Origin: Mariniphaga sp041687255 | Lineage (GTDB): Bacteria; Bacteroidota; Bacteroidia; Bacteroidales; Prolixibacteraceae | Direction: 5' to 3' | Length of the DNA stretch: 64,000 nt | Assembly (NCBI GenBank): GCA_041687255.1 | Contig: JAWLCL010000002.1 | Span: 434,001-498,000 of the forward strand | Shown here: positions 43,243 through 52,023 of the stretch, piece by piece | Layout of the letters: every line of letters starts with the position of its first letter | Numbering within the stretch: the first letter of the stretch is position 1 | Notes under the pieces: model-generated | The model's database searches: none | What the model was told of the DNA's origin: nothing | Seen by the model: only the letters and a program-made list of their open reading frames with translations | Program-made: the position numbers and the translations under genes

Positions 43243-46200
43243 ATGCTTTTAATGAAAAATCATCAGACTCTACTGAAGAGTATCGTTAGGTTTACTAACA
43301 ATACCTTTCAGGCCAGAAAAAACAGTTTTAAGTTGATTTTATCTGCAGCATTTCTTTTTATGGCTTTAGCAGGTAATGCCACAATTTATTATGTAAGTAC
43401 ATCAGGAAACGATTCCAACGCGGGTACCAGCAGCGATAAACCCTGGAAATCCTTGTCAAAAGTAAACAGTTTTACATTTAAACCCGGAGATCAGATATTA
43501 TTTAAAAGAGGTGATCAGTGGTCAGGTACTATTACTGTGACTGCAGGGGGAAGCTCAGGAAGCCCGGTACTTTATGGATCATACGGCACAGGAGCAAAAC
43601 CAAAAATTTACGGATCGGAAAAAGTTACGAATTGGACCAAGCATTCAGGTAATATTTATAAAGCCTCGGTAAGCAAGGCTGTGAACCAGGTTTTTGTAAA
43701 TGACGAAAAAATTAAAGTTTCCCGTTACCCAAACAGCGGCTATTTTAAAATCAGCTCAGTACAATCATCGACACGGTTTACATCTTCCGATTTATCATCA
43801 GGTATAAACTACACCGGTGCAAGTTGGTTCGGAAGAACCGGTTATTACTTTAATCCTACACATAAGGTAACTTCTTCCAGTGGCAATTCCATATCCCTGG
43901 ATGATGTTCCACAGAAGGACTTAAATGAAGGGGAAGGTTTTTTCCTGATGAATAAACTTGCATTTATCGATCAGCCGGGAGAATGGGCATACGATTCGGG
44001 TTCAAAAACAGTATACCTTTGGCTTCCAAATGGGGATACTCCGGCAAATTATGATGTAAGAGTTTCTGTACATGACCGTGGGATTTATGCCAGCGGAAAA
44101 AGTTACGTCACTGTTCAGGGACTGGAATTGCTTCAGCAAGCCGGGAAAGGAATTGAAATTTACAATTGCGACAGATGGGTTATTGACGGCAACGACTTTA
44201 ATTATCCAGATGGTTATGCTATTATGGAGGAATCGTATGGCGAGAATCATACAATCATAAACAACAAAATTGTTGGTCCCAATCATCATGCTATGCAATT
44301 GAGAACACATAACTCGAAGATTGCTGATAATATAATTACCGATGTTGGCCTTTACGATAACCTTGGTTTGACTGGTAACGGTAAATATTATTACGGGTCT
44401 GCAATGTTTGTTGGCGGAAGGAATAACGTTATCAGGCATAACCGTATAATTGACATCAATTACAACGGAATATTTTTTGCTGGTCCGGATAACATTATTG
44501 AATACAACTTTATTGAAAACACCTGTCTGATGAAAGGAGATGGCGGAGGTATTTATACCACCCAGCCGGGAACCAATCCCACCACAGGTTCAGTAGTCAG
44601 ATATAACATTGTTTTAAATACAGTAGGAAGCAATCAGGGATTTACTTCTCGAGTGCAGTTTGGAGAAGGTATTTATATCGATGAGAGTGCACATGGTGTA
44701 ACCGTGGAATACAATACCGTGTATAAATCGGCCAATGCGGGTATTAAACTGCATAAATGCGATGCCAATATCATCAGGCATAACACCATTATGGATTCTC
44801 GTTATGCTATTCAGGTACTGAATCACAGCGGTTCGACGAAGACACAAATCAATAACAATATAATGTATTCAACCGGTAACGGTGACGTTAACAATTATGA
44901 GCCACGGCAGCTGATGATAAAGGTTTCATCACCCAATGCAGTAATTAACAATAACGTATACCGGAATCCTTATGAAAGCACCGGAATTTTTAAGGCATCT
45001 GATTATGTTGGTTTTGCCGATTGGAAATCAAAAACAGGATATGATTCAAATTCAACCTGCAACCATACTAAACTGAACACCGGTGAAAAGGAACAGTTGT
45101 TTTATAACGATACCAAATCGGATAAAACCATTAATCTGGGCAGCAAAGTTTATAAAGATCTGGATGGAAAGCAGGTAACAGGATCGATCACTTTGAAATC
45201 CTTCACATCGCGTATCCTTATTTCAACCGGGTCGCAGGCTGAAGTGGTGGAAAACAAAAGTCCTGTAATTAATGATCAACATTTTGAGATTCTTTCTCCC
45301 AAAAAGATAAACGAATTTATTGGTCAGGTGATAGCCAGCGATTCAGATGCCGGGCAGGAACTTACCTATACAATTATTGAAGGTAATGAAGAAGGATTAT
45401 TTCAAATAGGTTCAACTACAGGTAATCTGTATGCAAAAACAGAAATTGCTTCATCGGTCGATAAAACCGTAGAGTTGCTTGTTCAGGTAAAGGACAATGC
45501 TACTACACCATTATCGGCAAGTGCAGTTGTGACTATTTTGATCCGTTCAGGTGAAGTAGACCAGACAGTTGATGTTACTGCTCCCTCTGTTTCATCATTT
45601 ACGGTTCCTTCAATTGCCGGTTCACTGACTGTACCTGTTACAATTGCTGCATCGGATAATGTAGCTGTTACAGGGTATAAACTTGCTGAAACTTCTGCGG
45701 CTCCTTTGGCAGGAGATGGAGGATGGACCTCGTCGGCACCCGTAGAATATACTTTTTCAAGTGAGGGAACCAAAACTTTATATGCCTGGGTAAAAGATGC
45801 CGCCGGTAATATTTCTGCTTCTGCAAGCAAAACTATCACCATCAACCTGCAGGACGAAACAACGCCTGCTGAAGGCGATTCTGTTGAATACATAACAATC
45901 TGCGAAGGGCAGGAGTATATGGGATGGACTGAAAGCGGCACATACCAGCGTACGTTGTCGGGAGAGGGAACAGTACAGGCAGCAGGTGAGAATCAGATTA
46001 CTAATCCTGATTTTGCAAACGGAACAACAGGATGGAGTAAGTGGACTGCTACAGGGTATAATATTAATCTTGCAGCTAACAGTACTGATTTCAATTCTGC
46101 ACCTTCAAGCCTGCAGGTTGATTGCACCGCCAATGGAACTTCGGGTTATTCCATACAGTTAATTAACCAAGGCAATATTTCATTGGAAGCCGGGAAAGTA

Positions 46201-47289
46201 TATACCCTTACTTTTTATGCCAAAGCATCAACTGAATTTACAATCGGCCGGTTGTTTATCCATAAAGGAAGCTCTCCTTATACCGATTACGGATCATTTG
46301 ATGTAAGCAGACCTGTAATTAAAACCAGCTGGAATCAGTATCAGGTAAAATTCACGGCAAGCCAAACGGCTGCTGATGGTTCATTCCGAATTTACCTGGG
46401 CAACAGTTTGCCTGCAGGTCATAAAGTATACTTTGATGATTTTCATTTCTCTGAACTTTCAGAAGAAACAGTTTCAACCGACCAGGTAATTGTGACTTAT
46501 CTTACTGTGAATTCGACATCCTATGCGACAGAAGATGTAACAATTGGTGCAGGTGAAGATTATATGGGCTGGACAGAATCGGGAGAATACACCAGAACAG
46601 TTGAATCGGTTTCAGGATGCGACAGTGTAATTACAACCAATCTGACAGTATCAACTGCCTCATCCGAGCCTGTGGTAACTTACGAAACAGAAAATATTAC
46701 CATTTGTGAGGGAGATAATTACAGGGGTTGGACAGAATCGGGTGTGTATGAAACCCTGATGTCGTCGGATGCAGGTAAAAATGTAATGATGACCACCTAT
46801 TTAACTGTAGAGCCAACATCGTATACCACAGAAACAATAAAAATATGGGCAGGTGAAAATTACAACGGTTGGACCGAACCGGGCCATTATGAAAGACAAT
46901 TGGTATCAGCTTCAGGTTGCGACAGCATTGTAGTCACGAAATTAATTGTGAGAGGAAAAGGTCAGGAGGCTAATGATGATACAGTGGTGCTGAATCCTCC
47001 TGTAATCAGTCAGAATAATAATCAAGATGACTTTCTTATTGGTGGCAGCGGGAATGAATTCCAGCTTTACCCAAATCCTGCACAAACCTTCATTAATGTT
47101 GAATACCGCGTACAACCGGAATTTGATACCAGGATTGAGGTTGTTGATGGAAGCGGACGCGTAGTTCATGCCCAGGAAGCCTCAGCTATAACAAATAGAA
47201 TTGATTTTGATCAGCTTAATCCGGGGATGTACTTTATTCGGTCGGTGAATAAAGAATCGCAGCGGGTTGAGAAGTTTATAGTCAAATAA
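43243..47289 (+). CDS. Large secreted beta-helix protein with cadherin-like, Ig-like, CBM-like and repeat domains and a type IX sorting signal
   Basis: A 1348-residue exported protein. After a signal peptide (to about residue 48) comes a beta-helix (about 48-665) paralogous to the preceding gene; both keep GDGGGIYTTQPG. Then follow a cadherin-like domain (about 667-772, IASDSDAGQELTYTI), an Ig-like domain (about 776-872), and four copies of an adhesin repeat of the EGxxYxGWTESGxY type from about 881 to 1236. A carbohydrate-binding-like jelly roll (about 914-1071, NPDFANGTTGWSKW) interrupts the first copy. The C-terminal 80 residues (LYPNPAQTFINVEY; LNPGMYFIRSV) are a type A sorting domain, so it should be exported by the type IX system and attached to the cell surface. 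ATG at 43252 is an alternative start. Confidence 0.88.
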   Translation: MLLMKNHQTLLKSIVRFTNNTFQARKNSFKLILSAAFLFMALAGNATIYYVSTSGNDSNAGTSSDKPWKSLSKVNSFTFKPGDQILFKRGDQWSGTITVTAGGSSGSPVLYGSYGTGAKPKIYGSEKVTNWTKHSGNIYKASVSKAVNQVFVNDEKIKVSRYPNSGYFKISSVQSSTRFTSSDLSSGINYTGASWFGRTGYYFNPTHKVTSSSGNSISLDDVPQKDLNEGEGFFLMNKLAFIDQPGEWAYDSGSKTVYLWLPNGDTPANYDVRVSVHDRGIYASGKSYVTVQGLELLQQAGKGIEIYNCDRWVIDGNDFNYPDGYAIMEESYGENHTIINNKIVGPNHHAMQLRTHNSKIADNIITDVGLYDNLGLTGNGKYYYGSAMFVGGRNNVIRHNRIIDINYNGIFFAGPDNIIEYNFIENTCLMKGDGGGIYTTQPGTNPTTGSVVRYNIVLNTVGSNQGFTSRVQFGEGIYIDESAHGVTVEYNTVYKSANAGIKLHKCDANIIRHNTIMDSRYAIQVLNHSGSTKTQINNNIMYSTGNGDVNNYEPRQLMIKVSSPNAVINNNVYRNPYESTGIFKASDYVGFADWKSKTGYDSNSTCNHTKLNTGEKEQLFYNDTKSDKTINLGSKVYKDLDGKQVTGSITLKSFTSRILISTGSQAEVVENKSPVINDQHFEILSPKKINEFIGQVIASDSDAGQELTYTIIEGNEEGLFQIGSTTGNLYAKTEIASSVDKTVELLVQVKDNATTPLSASAVVTILIRSGEVDQTVDVTAPSVSSFTVPSIAGSLTVPVTIAASDNVAVTGYKLAETSAAPLAGDGGWTSSAPVEYTFSSEGTKTLYAWVKDAAGNISASASKTITINLQDETTPAEGDSVEYITICEGQEYMGWTESGTYQRTLSGEGTVQAAGENQITNPDFANGTTGWSKWTATGYNINLAANSTDFNSAPSSLQVDCTANGTSGYSIQLINQGNISLEAGKVYTLTFYAKASTEFTIGRLFIHKGSSPYTDYGSFDVSRPVIKTSWNQYQVKFTASQTAADGSFRIYLGNSLPAGHKVYFDDFHFSELSEETVSTDQVIVTYLTVNSTSYATEDVTIGAGEDYMGWTESGEYTRTVESVSGCDSVITTNLTVSTASSEPVVTYETENITICEGDNYRGWTESGVYETLMSSDAGKNVMMTTYLTVEPTSYTTETIKIWAGENYNGWTEPGHYERQLVSASGCDSIVVTKLIVRGKGQEANDDTVVLNPPVISQNNNQDDFLIGGSGNEFQLYPNPAQTFINVEYRVQPEFDTRIEVVDGSGRVVHAQEASAITNRIDFDQLNPGMYFIRSVNKESQRVEKFIVK

Positions 47290-47295
47290 TAAAAA

Positions 47296-47330
47296 AAAAG
47301 TCCGGATTAAAAATCCGGACTTTTTTTTTT
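47296..47330. terminator. Bidirectional intrinsic terminator at the left end of the glycan locus
   Basis: AAAGTCCGGATT pairs with AATCCGGACTTT across a very short loop, with A- and T-runs on both sides. It separates the large beta-helix gene from the last gene of the minus-strand glycan locus. Confidence 0.9.
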
Positions 47331-48349
47331 TAAATAAATCCCTTTAACAAATTTTGGTGTAATTTTTTTATAAATCTATTGCCGAATTTGCTGTTGTAAA
47401 TTTCAGGTAACGAGCGATCTCCAATAATTCCAAGGTAAAAACTCAATGTAAACAAATAAAGATAGTTATTGATATCATCCTTTTTCAACCGGTTAAACTT
47501 TCCAAAATAGCCTTCAATAAAAGAATCGGTTAATGCATTTATGTTCTTGACTCTTATTGCCGGGGCAAATCTTTTCAGGCTGTTTACAGTAATAATAAAT
47601 GAAGTTATATCGTTCCAAACTGAAGCCTCTGATGTGAATTTTTTATGAAAGAGGGCATCCCAGTCAATAACCATAAAATCATTCCGGCTTGAATAAATAA
47701 TGTTTCTTAATGCAAAATCATTATGAGGTTTTACCATCATCAGATATGTATCACTAAAATTCAAATTTTTAATTTTCTTTTCTAATACTTTTTTTTCATC
47801 ATTTGTGAATAATGATGTTCTTTCCAATTCGTCAAATACTTTATCTTTCAGGTCATTTACTAATATTGATTTTTCAAGCCTGGTAACCTCATGATAGCAT
47901 GCTAACCAATTTCCAATCCGATAGAACAGTTGTGAGAGGTTTTTTTTCCTGTTGAAAAGCAGTTCTGTTAATGTTGTATAGGATAAAGCCTTACCCGACT
48001 TAAATTCCATGTAATTTGCACCGTTTTTCTCATCACACAAAATGGGTTTAGGCATGTGCTTTTCCTGATTGTACAGTTTTAAGCCTTGATACACCGACCT
48101 CATGTGTTGGTAAACCTTACCGGCATCGGAATGCTGTTTTAAAAACAGCTGAATTTTTTTTTCGACACGATTTTCACTGTAAGAAATGGTAATAATACCA
48201 TTGGGCCTGTCATTTGAATGAAATGCTCTTTTTACAAAACCGGAAAATTCTATTTTATTGAAAACGGTTTTTGCAGGTATTACACCATTAAGGTTTTTTT
48301 TTAAAAATACTTCGGGATCATAAACTGTGGGTTTGGTAACCTCTTTCAT
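47330..48349 (-). CDS. APH-like small-molecule/sugar kinase
   Basis: A 339-residue protein with the aminoglycoside-phosphotransferase-like kinase fold. The catalytic loop reads KPHNDFALRNIIY (H-x-D-x4-N pattern) and the metal-binding element VIDWDALF follows 20 residues later. The N-terminal lobe has IQLFLKQHSDAGKVYQHM with a candidate ATP-binding lysine. Such kinases phosphorylate sugars, choline or lipid-linked compounds; the substrate cannot be told. The frame runs to a TTG at 48361, but ATG at 48349 is preferred (MKEVTKPTVYDPEVF). It is the last gene of the minus-strand glycan locus and ends at the bidirectional terminator. Confidence 0.75.
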   Translation of the reverse strand: MKEVTKPTVYDPEVFLKKNLNGVIPAKTVFNKIEFSGFVKRAFHSNDRPNGIITISYSENRVEKKIQLFLKQHSDAGKVYQHMRSVYQGLKLYNQEKHMPKPILCDEKNGANYMEFKSGKALSYTTLTELLFNRKKNLSQLFYRIGNWLACYHEVTRLEKSILVNDLKDKVFDELERTSLFTNDEKKVLEKKIKNLNFSDTYLMMVKPHNDFALRNIIYSSRNDFMVIDWDALFHKKFTSEASVWNDITSFIITVNSLKRFAPAIRVKNINALTDSFIEGYFGKFNRLKKDDINNYLYLFTLSFYLGIIGDRSLPEIYNSKFGNRFIKKLHQNLLKGFI

Positions 48350-48386
48350 AAGCGAATTCAATTAAATGTGGTTGATAAGTTGCTGA

Positions 48387-48767
48387 TTAAAGTTTCATGT
48401 TTGGCAGAAAGGGCAAATCTTTCTTTTTGGATTTTGCTTTTAGCATGTCATAGAGTTTTTCCCATTCGGGAATTCCTAATAAATTTCTGTCATCAATATA
48501 AATATCAGCGTAGATTTTTCGGCTGTAGGTGTTATCAAATTCTTCACCGTCGAAATTATTATTCACTGCATGGAAATGCAGGCCCCGGTCTTCACAGAAT
48601 TTAACTGCCTCCTCCAGGTCCTTTCCATGCCGGTAAGTCCAGAGAATAAGCTTATGGCCTTTTTTCTGGAAAAGCTTCAATGTGTCCACGGCAAAAGGAA
48701 TTTCTTTCCCAATGGCAGGATATTTATGCTCTACAATCGTTCCATCAAAATCAACTGCAATAATCAT
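48387..48767 (-). CDS. Small HAD-superfamily phosphatase-like protein
   Basis: A 126-residue protein of the haloacid-dehalogenase superfamily without a large cap. The first motif MIIAVDFDGTIVEH is at the very N-terminus with both aspartates, motif II is in LILWTYRHG, and the final acidic motif is in DIYIDDRNL. This compact layout resembles the BT0820-type proteins of Bacteroides. It lies 25 bases after the Wzc-like gene and 37 bases before the kinase gene on the same strand, so it is likely part of the locus and may dephosphorylate a sugar phosphate. Confidence 0.85.
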   Translation of the reverse strand: MIIAVDFDGTIVEHKYPAIGKEIPFAVDTLKLFQKKGHKLILWTYRHGKDLEEAVKFCEDRGLHFHAVNNNFDGEEFDNTYSRKIYADIYIDDRNLLGIPEWEKLYDMLKAKSKKKDLPFLPNMKL

Positions 48768-48792
48768 TTTTATAATTTATTGAATGGTTAAA

Positions 48793-51153
48793 TCAGGCAA
48801 TGTTCATTTTGTACTTGTATTCACCGTATCCTTTTTTCCAGTATTTATTCCCATAGCCATATCCTCTGTCGGGAGTTTCATTAATGACAATAGCCGCTTT
48901 TTTGATGTTGTTAAAGCTGACCAAACGGTTTACTTGCGTTATTTCATCCTTATGACTGTGATTCATACGCATTGTAAACAAGCTGGCATCAGATGTCTGG
49001 CTTGTAAGAATTGCATCGGGTACAAGCAACAGGGGCGCATTATCGATTACAATATAATCGTACTCCTTTCGGTTCTTTTCGACAAGATAATCGAGCCGTG
49101 GAGTATCCAGCAGGTCGGAGGGGCTTGTAGGTATAGGACCGGCCTGAATGAGAAACAGGTTGTTTATAGAAGTGGAATAAACTGTTTCTTCATAGCTTAC
49201 TTCTCCTTTAAGGTAGTTGCTTAAGCCCACAGATGATTTAACACCAAAAAATTTATGGAGGTTTGGCTTATGCATATCGGCATCAATAAGTAATACCTTC
49301 TTATTGCTTTTTGTTAAAATGGCAGCAAAGTTTGACGAAATGAATGACTTTCCTTCTTCAGGAACCATGGAGTTTATTGAAATTACCTTACAACCCGGTT
49401 GCTCAACAAGAGCATTGACGTTTGATTTCAATCCCCTGAATGATTCGGCAATGCCGGAGCGTGGATAATTAATGACAGGAAGATTCACTTTGTATTTATG
49501 TTTAATGATACCTTCCAGCACCGGAATCTGGCTTGCTTTTTCCACTTCCTCCCTGGTCTGGATTTTATTATTAAAGAAGCTGGCCAATGAAATAAAGGCA
49601 AATGGAATAAGTAATCCGGCAATAGCACCGGCACCAACTATCTGAACCATGTAGGGTCCGTTAAAAACGGCCGCTTCTCTTATTGCTTCATCCAGTACTT
49701 GTACTTCAGGAACAATGGATGATTTGGCAATTGAAGCTTCAGCTTTTTTCTCTTGCAGGAAGGTATAAAGTTCGTTGTTTAAGTCGAATTCTCTTTGTCG
49801 TTCAATTAATTCCTTTTCTGTTTCCGGCAATCTTCTAAGCCGGTTTTCAATGGTTTGAGACCGTGCCCTGGAGCTTGTCATAACTGATTCGGCATTGGCT
49901 AACTGGCTTTTTACGGCTTCTTCCAGGGCATTCCTGGTAACCCTTATTTCATTTTGAATATTGATAAAAGCCGGGTTTTTTTCCTGTACGGTGGCCGAAA
50001 GAACTTCCTTTCGGCTGTAAAGGTCCATCAGCCTTGTCAGCAAATTACTCAAATTATCATCGGTTATCCCCACCATGCCGGGGCTGGCGATATCGTTTAC
50101 CTTTTGCGAATCATTTAGATTATTCAATAACTGGCGATAATAATCTATCTGGAGTTGAGTCATATACTGTTCATTTTCTATCTCCTCCAGTCGCTGGTAA
50201 ACTGACTGAGCTTCATCTCCAAGGTTCATCACCTGGTTGCTTCTGCGATAATCGCTGAAGTTTTGTTCGGCTACAGTAAGCGATTCCTTGATACGATTAA
50301 GTTGTTCGTCGATAAACTGAAACGATCTTTCGGATGTTTGGTACCTGTTTTGAAGGCCAAAATCGATAAATACCTGGTTCAGCTCATTAATAAAATCAAC
50401 CTCCCTCTGGACGTTGTCGGTTTCAATCGAAATTGCAATTATGTCTGCATTTATATCTTCAAGCGCAATCTCAGTGCGTTTCAGGTACTGGTTGGTCAAA
50501 GTGTTTACATTGTTAAATCTTAAAATATAAGTCTCATCCGGGTTTCCACTTTTATGCTCCAGGGTGAAGTTGAAGTAATCGTTTAAAAATGGTTCGCCAA
50601 AGCGGGCAACTTCTTTGAAATCGAATTCCTGTGCATAACCATTCTGGTTGGTTTCACCTTTTGCTGAGACTTGATATTCATTTTCATTTAACATTTTTAT
50701 ATTAAGAGGAACATTTTTCGCATTCATTGCATTAGGAGCCATTACCAGTTCAAAAGGTTCCCTGTTGTATAAGTCGGTGTTGTGGAACAATCCTTTTCTG
50801 TACCAGGATGCCTGCCAGTCAAGATTATTCAGCGCCTTTTTAAATAATGTGTAGGAATTAAAAATTCCGACTTTATTTTCAAGATGACTGTTTGCACCAG
50901 GGTTTCTTCTAACCTGCTGGTCGTCAAAATTCAATGATGAGCTTAGCGAACTGTTTTCGTCTTTTACAAGAACTCTGCTGTTCACCAGGTACTTATAAGG
51001 CAATTGCTTGTAAATAAAATAACCAGCGCCTGCACCAATAACCAGGAAGATTACGAACCAATACCAGTTCTTAATATATTTTATAAGAAAACTTTTTGTT
51101 TCTTTTTTTTCTTTCGAATCAATTAATTCGATTATTTCATCAATCTTTTCCAT
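48793..51153 (-). CDS. Wzc-like polysaccharide co-polymerase with C-terminal tyrosine autokinase
   Basis: A 786-residue inner-membrane protein that controls polymer length and export. It has a first membrane helix near residues 31-48, a large periplasmic helical hairpin domain (about 50-510), a second helix (about 515-540), and a cytoplasmic BY-kinase. The kinase has the Walker A region SMVPEEGKSFISSN (about 592-605), the A' motif KVLLIDADMHKP, and YDYIVIDNAP. The C-terminus carries a tyrosine cluster (YGYGNKYWKKGYGEYKYK), the autophosphorylation tail. The fusion of both halves is as in Escherichia coli Wzc. It lies 10 bases after the Wza-like gene. Confidence 0.95.
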   Translation of the reverse strand: MEKIDEIIELIDSKEKKETKSFLIKYIKNWYWFVIFLVIGAGAGYFIYKQLPYKYLVNSRVLVKDENSSLSSSLNFDDQQVRRNPGANSHLENKVGIFNSYTLFKKALNNLDWQASWYRKGLFHNTDLYNREPFELVMAPNAMNAKNVPLNIKMLNENEYQVSAKGETNQNGYAQEFDFKEVARFGEPFLNDYFNFTLEHKSGNPDETYILRFNNVNTLTNQYLKRTEIALEDINADIIAISIETDNVQREVDFINELNQVFIDFGLQNRYQTSERSFQFIDEQLNRIKESLTVAEQNFSDYRRSNQVMNLGDEAQSVYQRLEEIENEQYMTQLQIDYYRQLLNNLNDSQKVNDIASPGMVGITDDNLSNLLTRLMDLYSRKEVLSATVQEKNPAFINIQNEIRVTRNALEEAVKSQLANAESVMTSSRARSQTIENRLRRLPETEKELIERQREFDLNNELYTFLQEKKAEASIAKSSIVPEVQVLDEAIREAAVFNGPYMVQIVGAGAIAGLLIPFAFISLASFFNNKIQTREEVEKASQIPVLEGIIKHKYKVNLPVINYPRSGIAESFRGLKSNVNALVEQPGCKVISINSMVPEEGKSFISSNFAAILTKSNKKVLLIDADMHKPNLHKFFGVKSSVGLSNYLKGEVSYEETVYSTSINNLFLIQAGPIPTSPSDLLDTPRLDYLVEKNRKEYDYIVIDNAPLLLVPDAILTSQTSDASLFTMRMNHSHKDEITQVNRLVSFNNIKKAAIVINETPDRGYGYGNKYWKKGYGEYKYKMNIA

Positions 51154-51163
51154 AATCTAACTT

Positions 51164-51964
51164 TTAAAAGAAGTTATTATTTAATGCTGTACCTACAACG
51201 ATTAAAGTTGACACAGCTGAAAGAATGAGTGAATACACATTTGTATTGTCTCTTGTTCTCTTCAGGTTCGTTGGAGGAATGTACACAAAATCATTGGGTA
51301 ACAGATAAAATACTTCCGATGAATAGATGCTTCTGCTTGTAGCGTCAACTCTGTAAGTATGCGATGCTCCATTGGTTTTGCGCACTACCAGTACATTGGT
51401 TAAATCAGCATAATCTGTAATTCCGTTTGCCATACTGATGGCATCGAATATGTTAACGTTTCGTTCGTAATTGTAAAGGAGGTTTGGATTTTGTACCTCA
51501 CCTCCAACAGTTATTTTATAGTTTAAAAATTTAACTTGTACAGAGGGTTGTTTAAGATATTCTTCTGCTCTGACTCTCAACCGGTCTTCTGCCTCTTTCA
51601 TGGTTAAACCCGCCATTTCAATTTTTCCGATTATGGGAATCGAAACAGTCCCGTCATCTGCAACTACATATCCATTAAGATATTGACCGGCAGGTGAACC
51701 ATACATTTGATTTGTTCCCGACTGATTATTATTCCCGGTGGTACTGGGATTAAAAATCTGATTGATTTCAGGTTCCAGGGTAAGAATTTTTAAATATAAG
51801 ACGTCGGTTGGTTTAATCCGGTATTCTGGCGGTTCTTTAGGCGATAATTCATAAATGCTTCTATCTGCTGATATATCATTCAGCATGGTTATCTCCTGCG
51901 TGTTACTGCATGAGAACAAGACCAGAAGAGGTAATGCACACAAATAAAATACAATGGTTTTCAT
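51164..51964 (-). CDS. Wza-like polysaccharide export lipoprotein
   Basis: A 266-residue outer-membrane export protein. The signal peptide ends in a lipobox LLVLFSC with C19 as the lipidated residue. The polysaccharide-export domain begins with YRIKPTDVLYLKIL, and the SLBB-like domain includes NVNIFDAISMANGITDYADL. The C-terminus ends in a hydrophobic helix (SLILSAVSTLIVVGTAL), which would span the outer membrane as in Wza. It is shorter than E. coli Wza, having one SLBB domain. It sits directly upstream of the Wzc-like gene. Confidence 0.93.
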   Translation of the reverse strand: MKTIVFYLCALPLLVLFSCSNTQEITMLNDISADRSIYELSPKEPPEYRIKPTDVLYLKILTLEPEINQIFNPSTTGNNNQSGTNQMYGSPAGQYLNGYVVADDGTVSIPIIGKIEMAGLTMKEAEDRLRVRAEEYLKQPSVQVKFLNYKITVGGEVQNPNLLYNYERNVNIFDAISMANGITDYADLTNVLVVRKTNGASHTYRVDATSRSIYSSEVFYLLPNDFVYIPPTNLKRTRDNTNVYSLILSAVSTLIVVGTALNNNFF

Positions 51965-52023
51965 TTTTAATTTTTATTTATAATAATTAATGATTTAGTT
52001 TCTAAAATGTTCAATAAAGAAAC

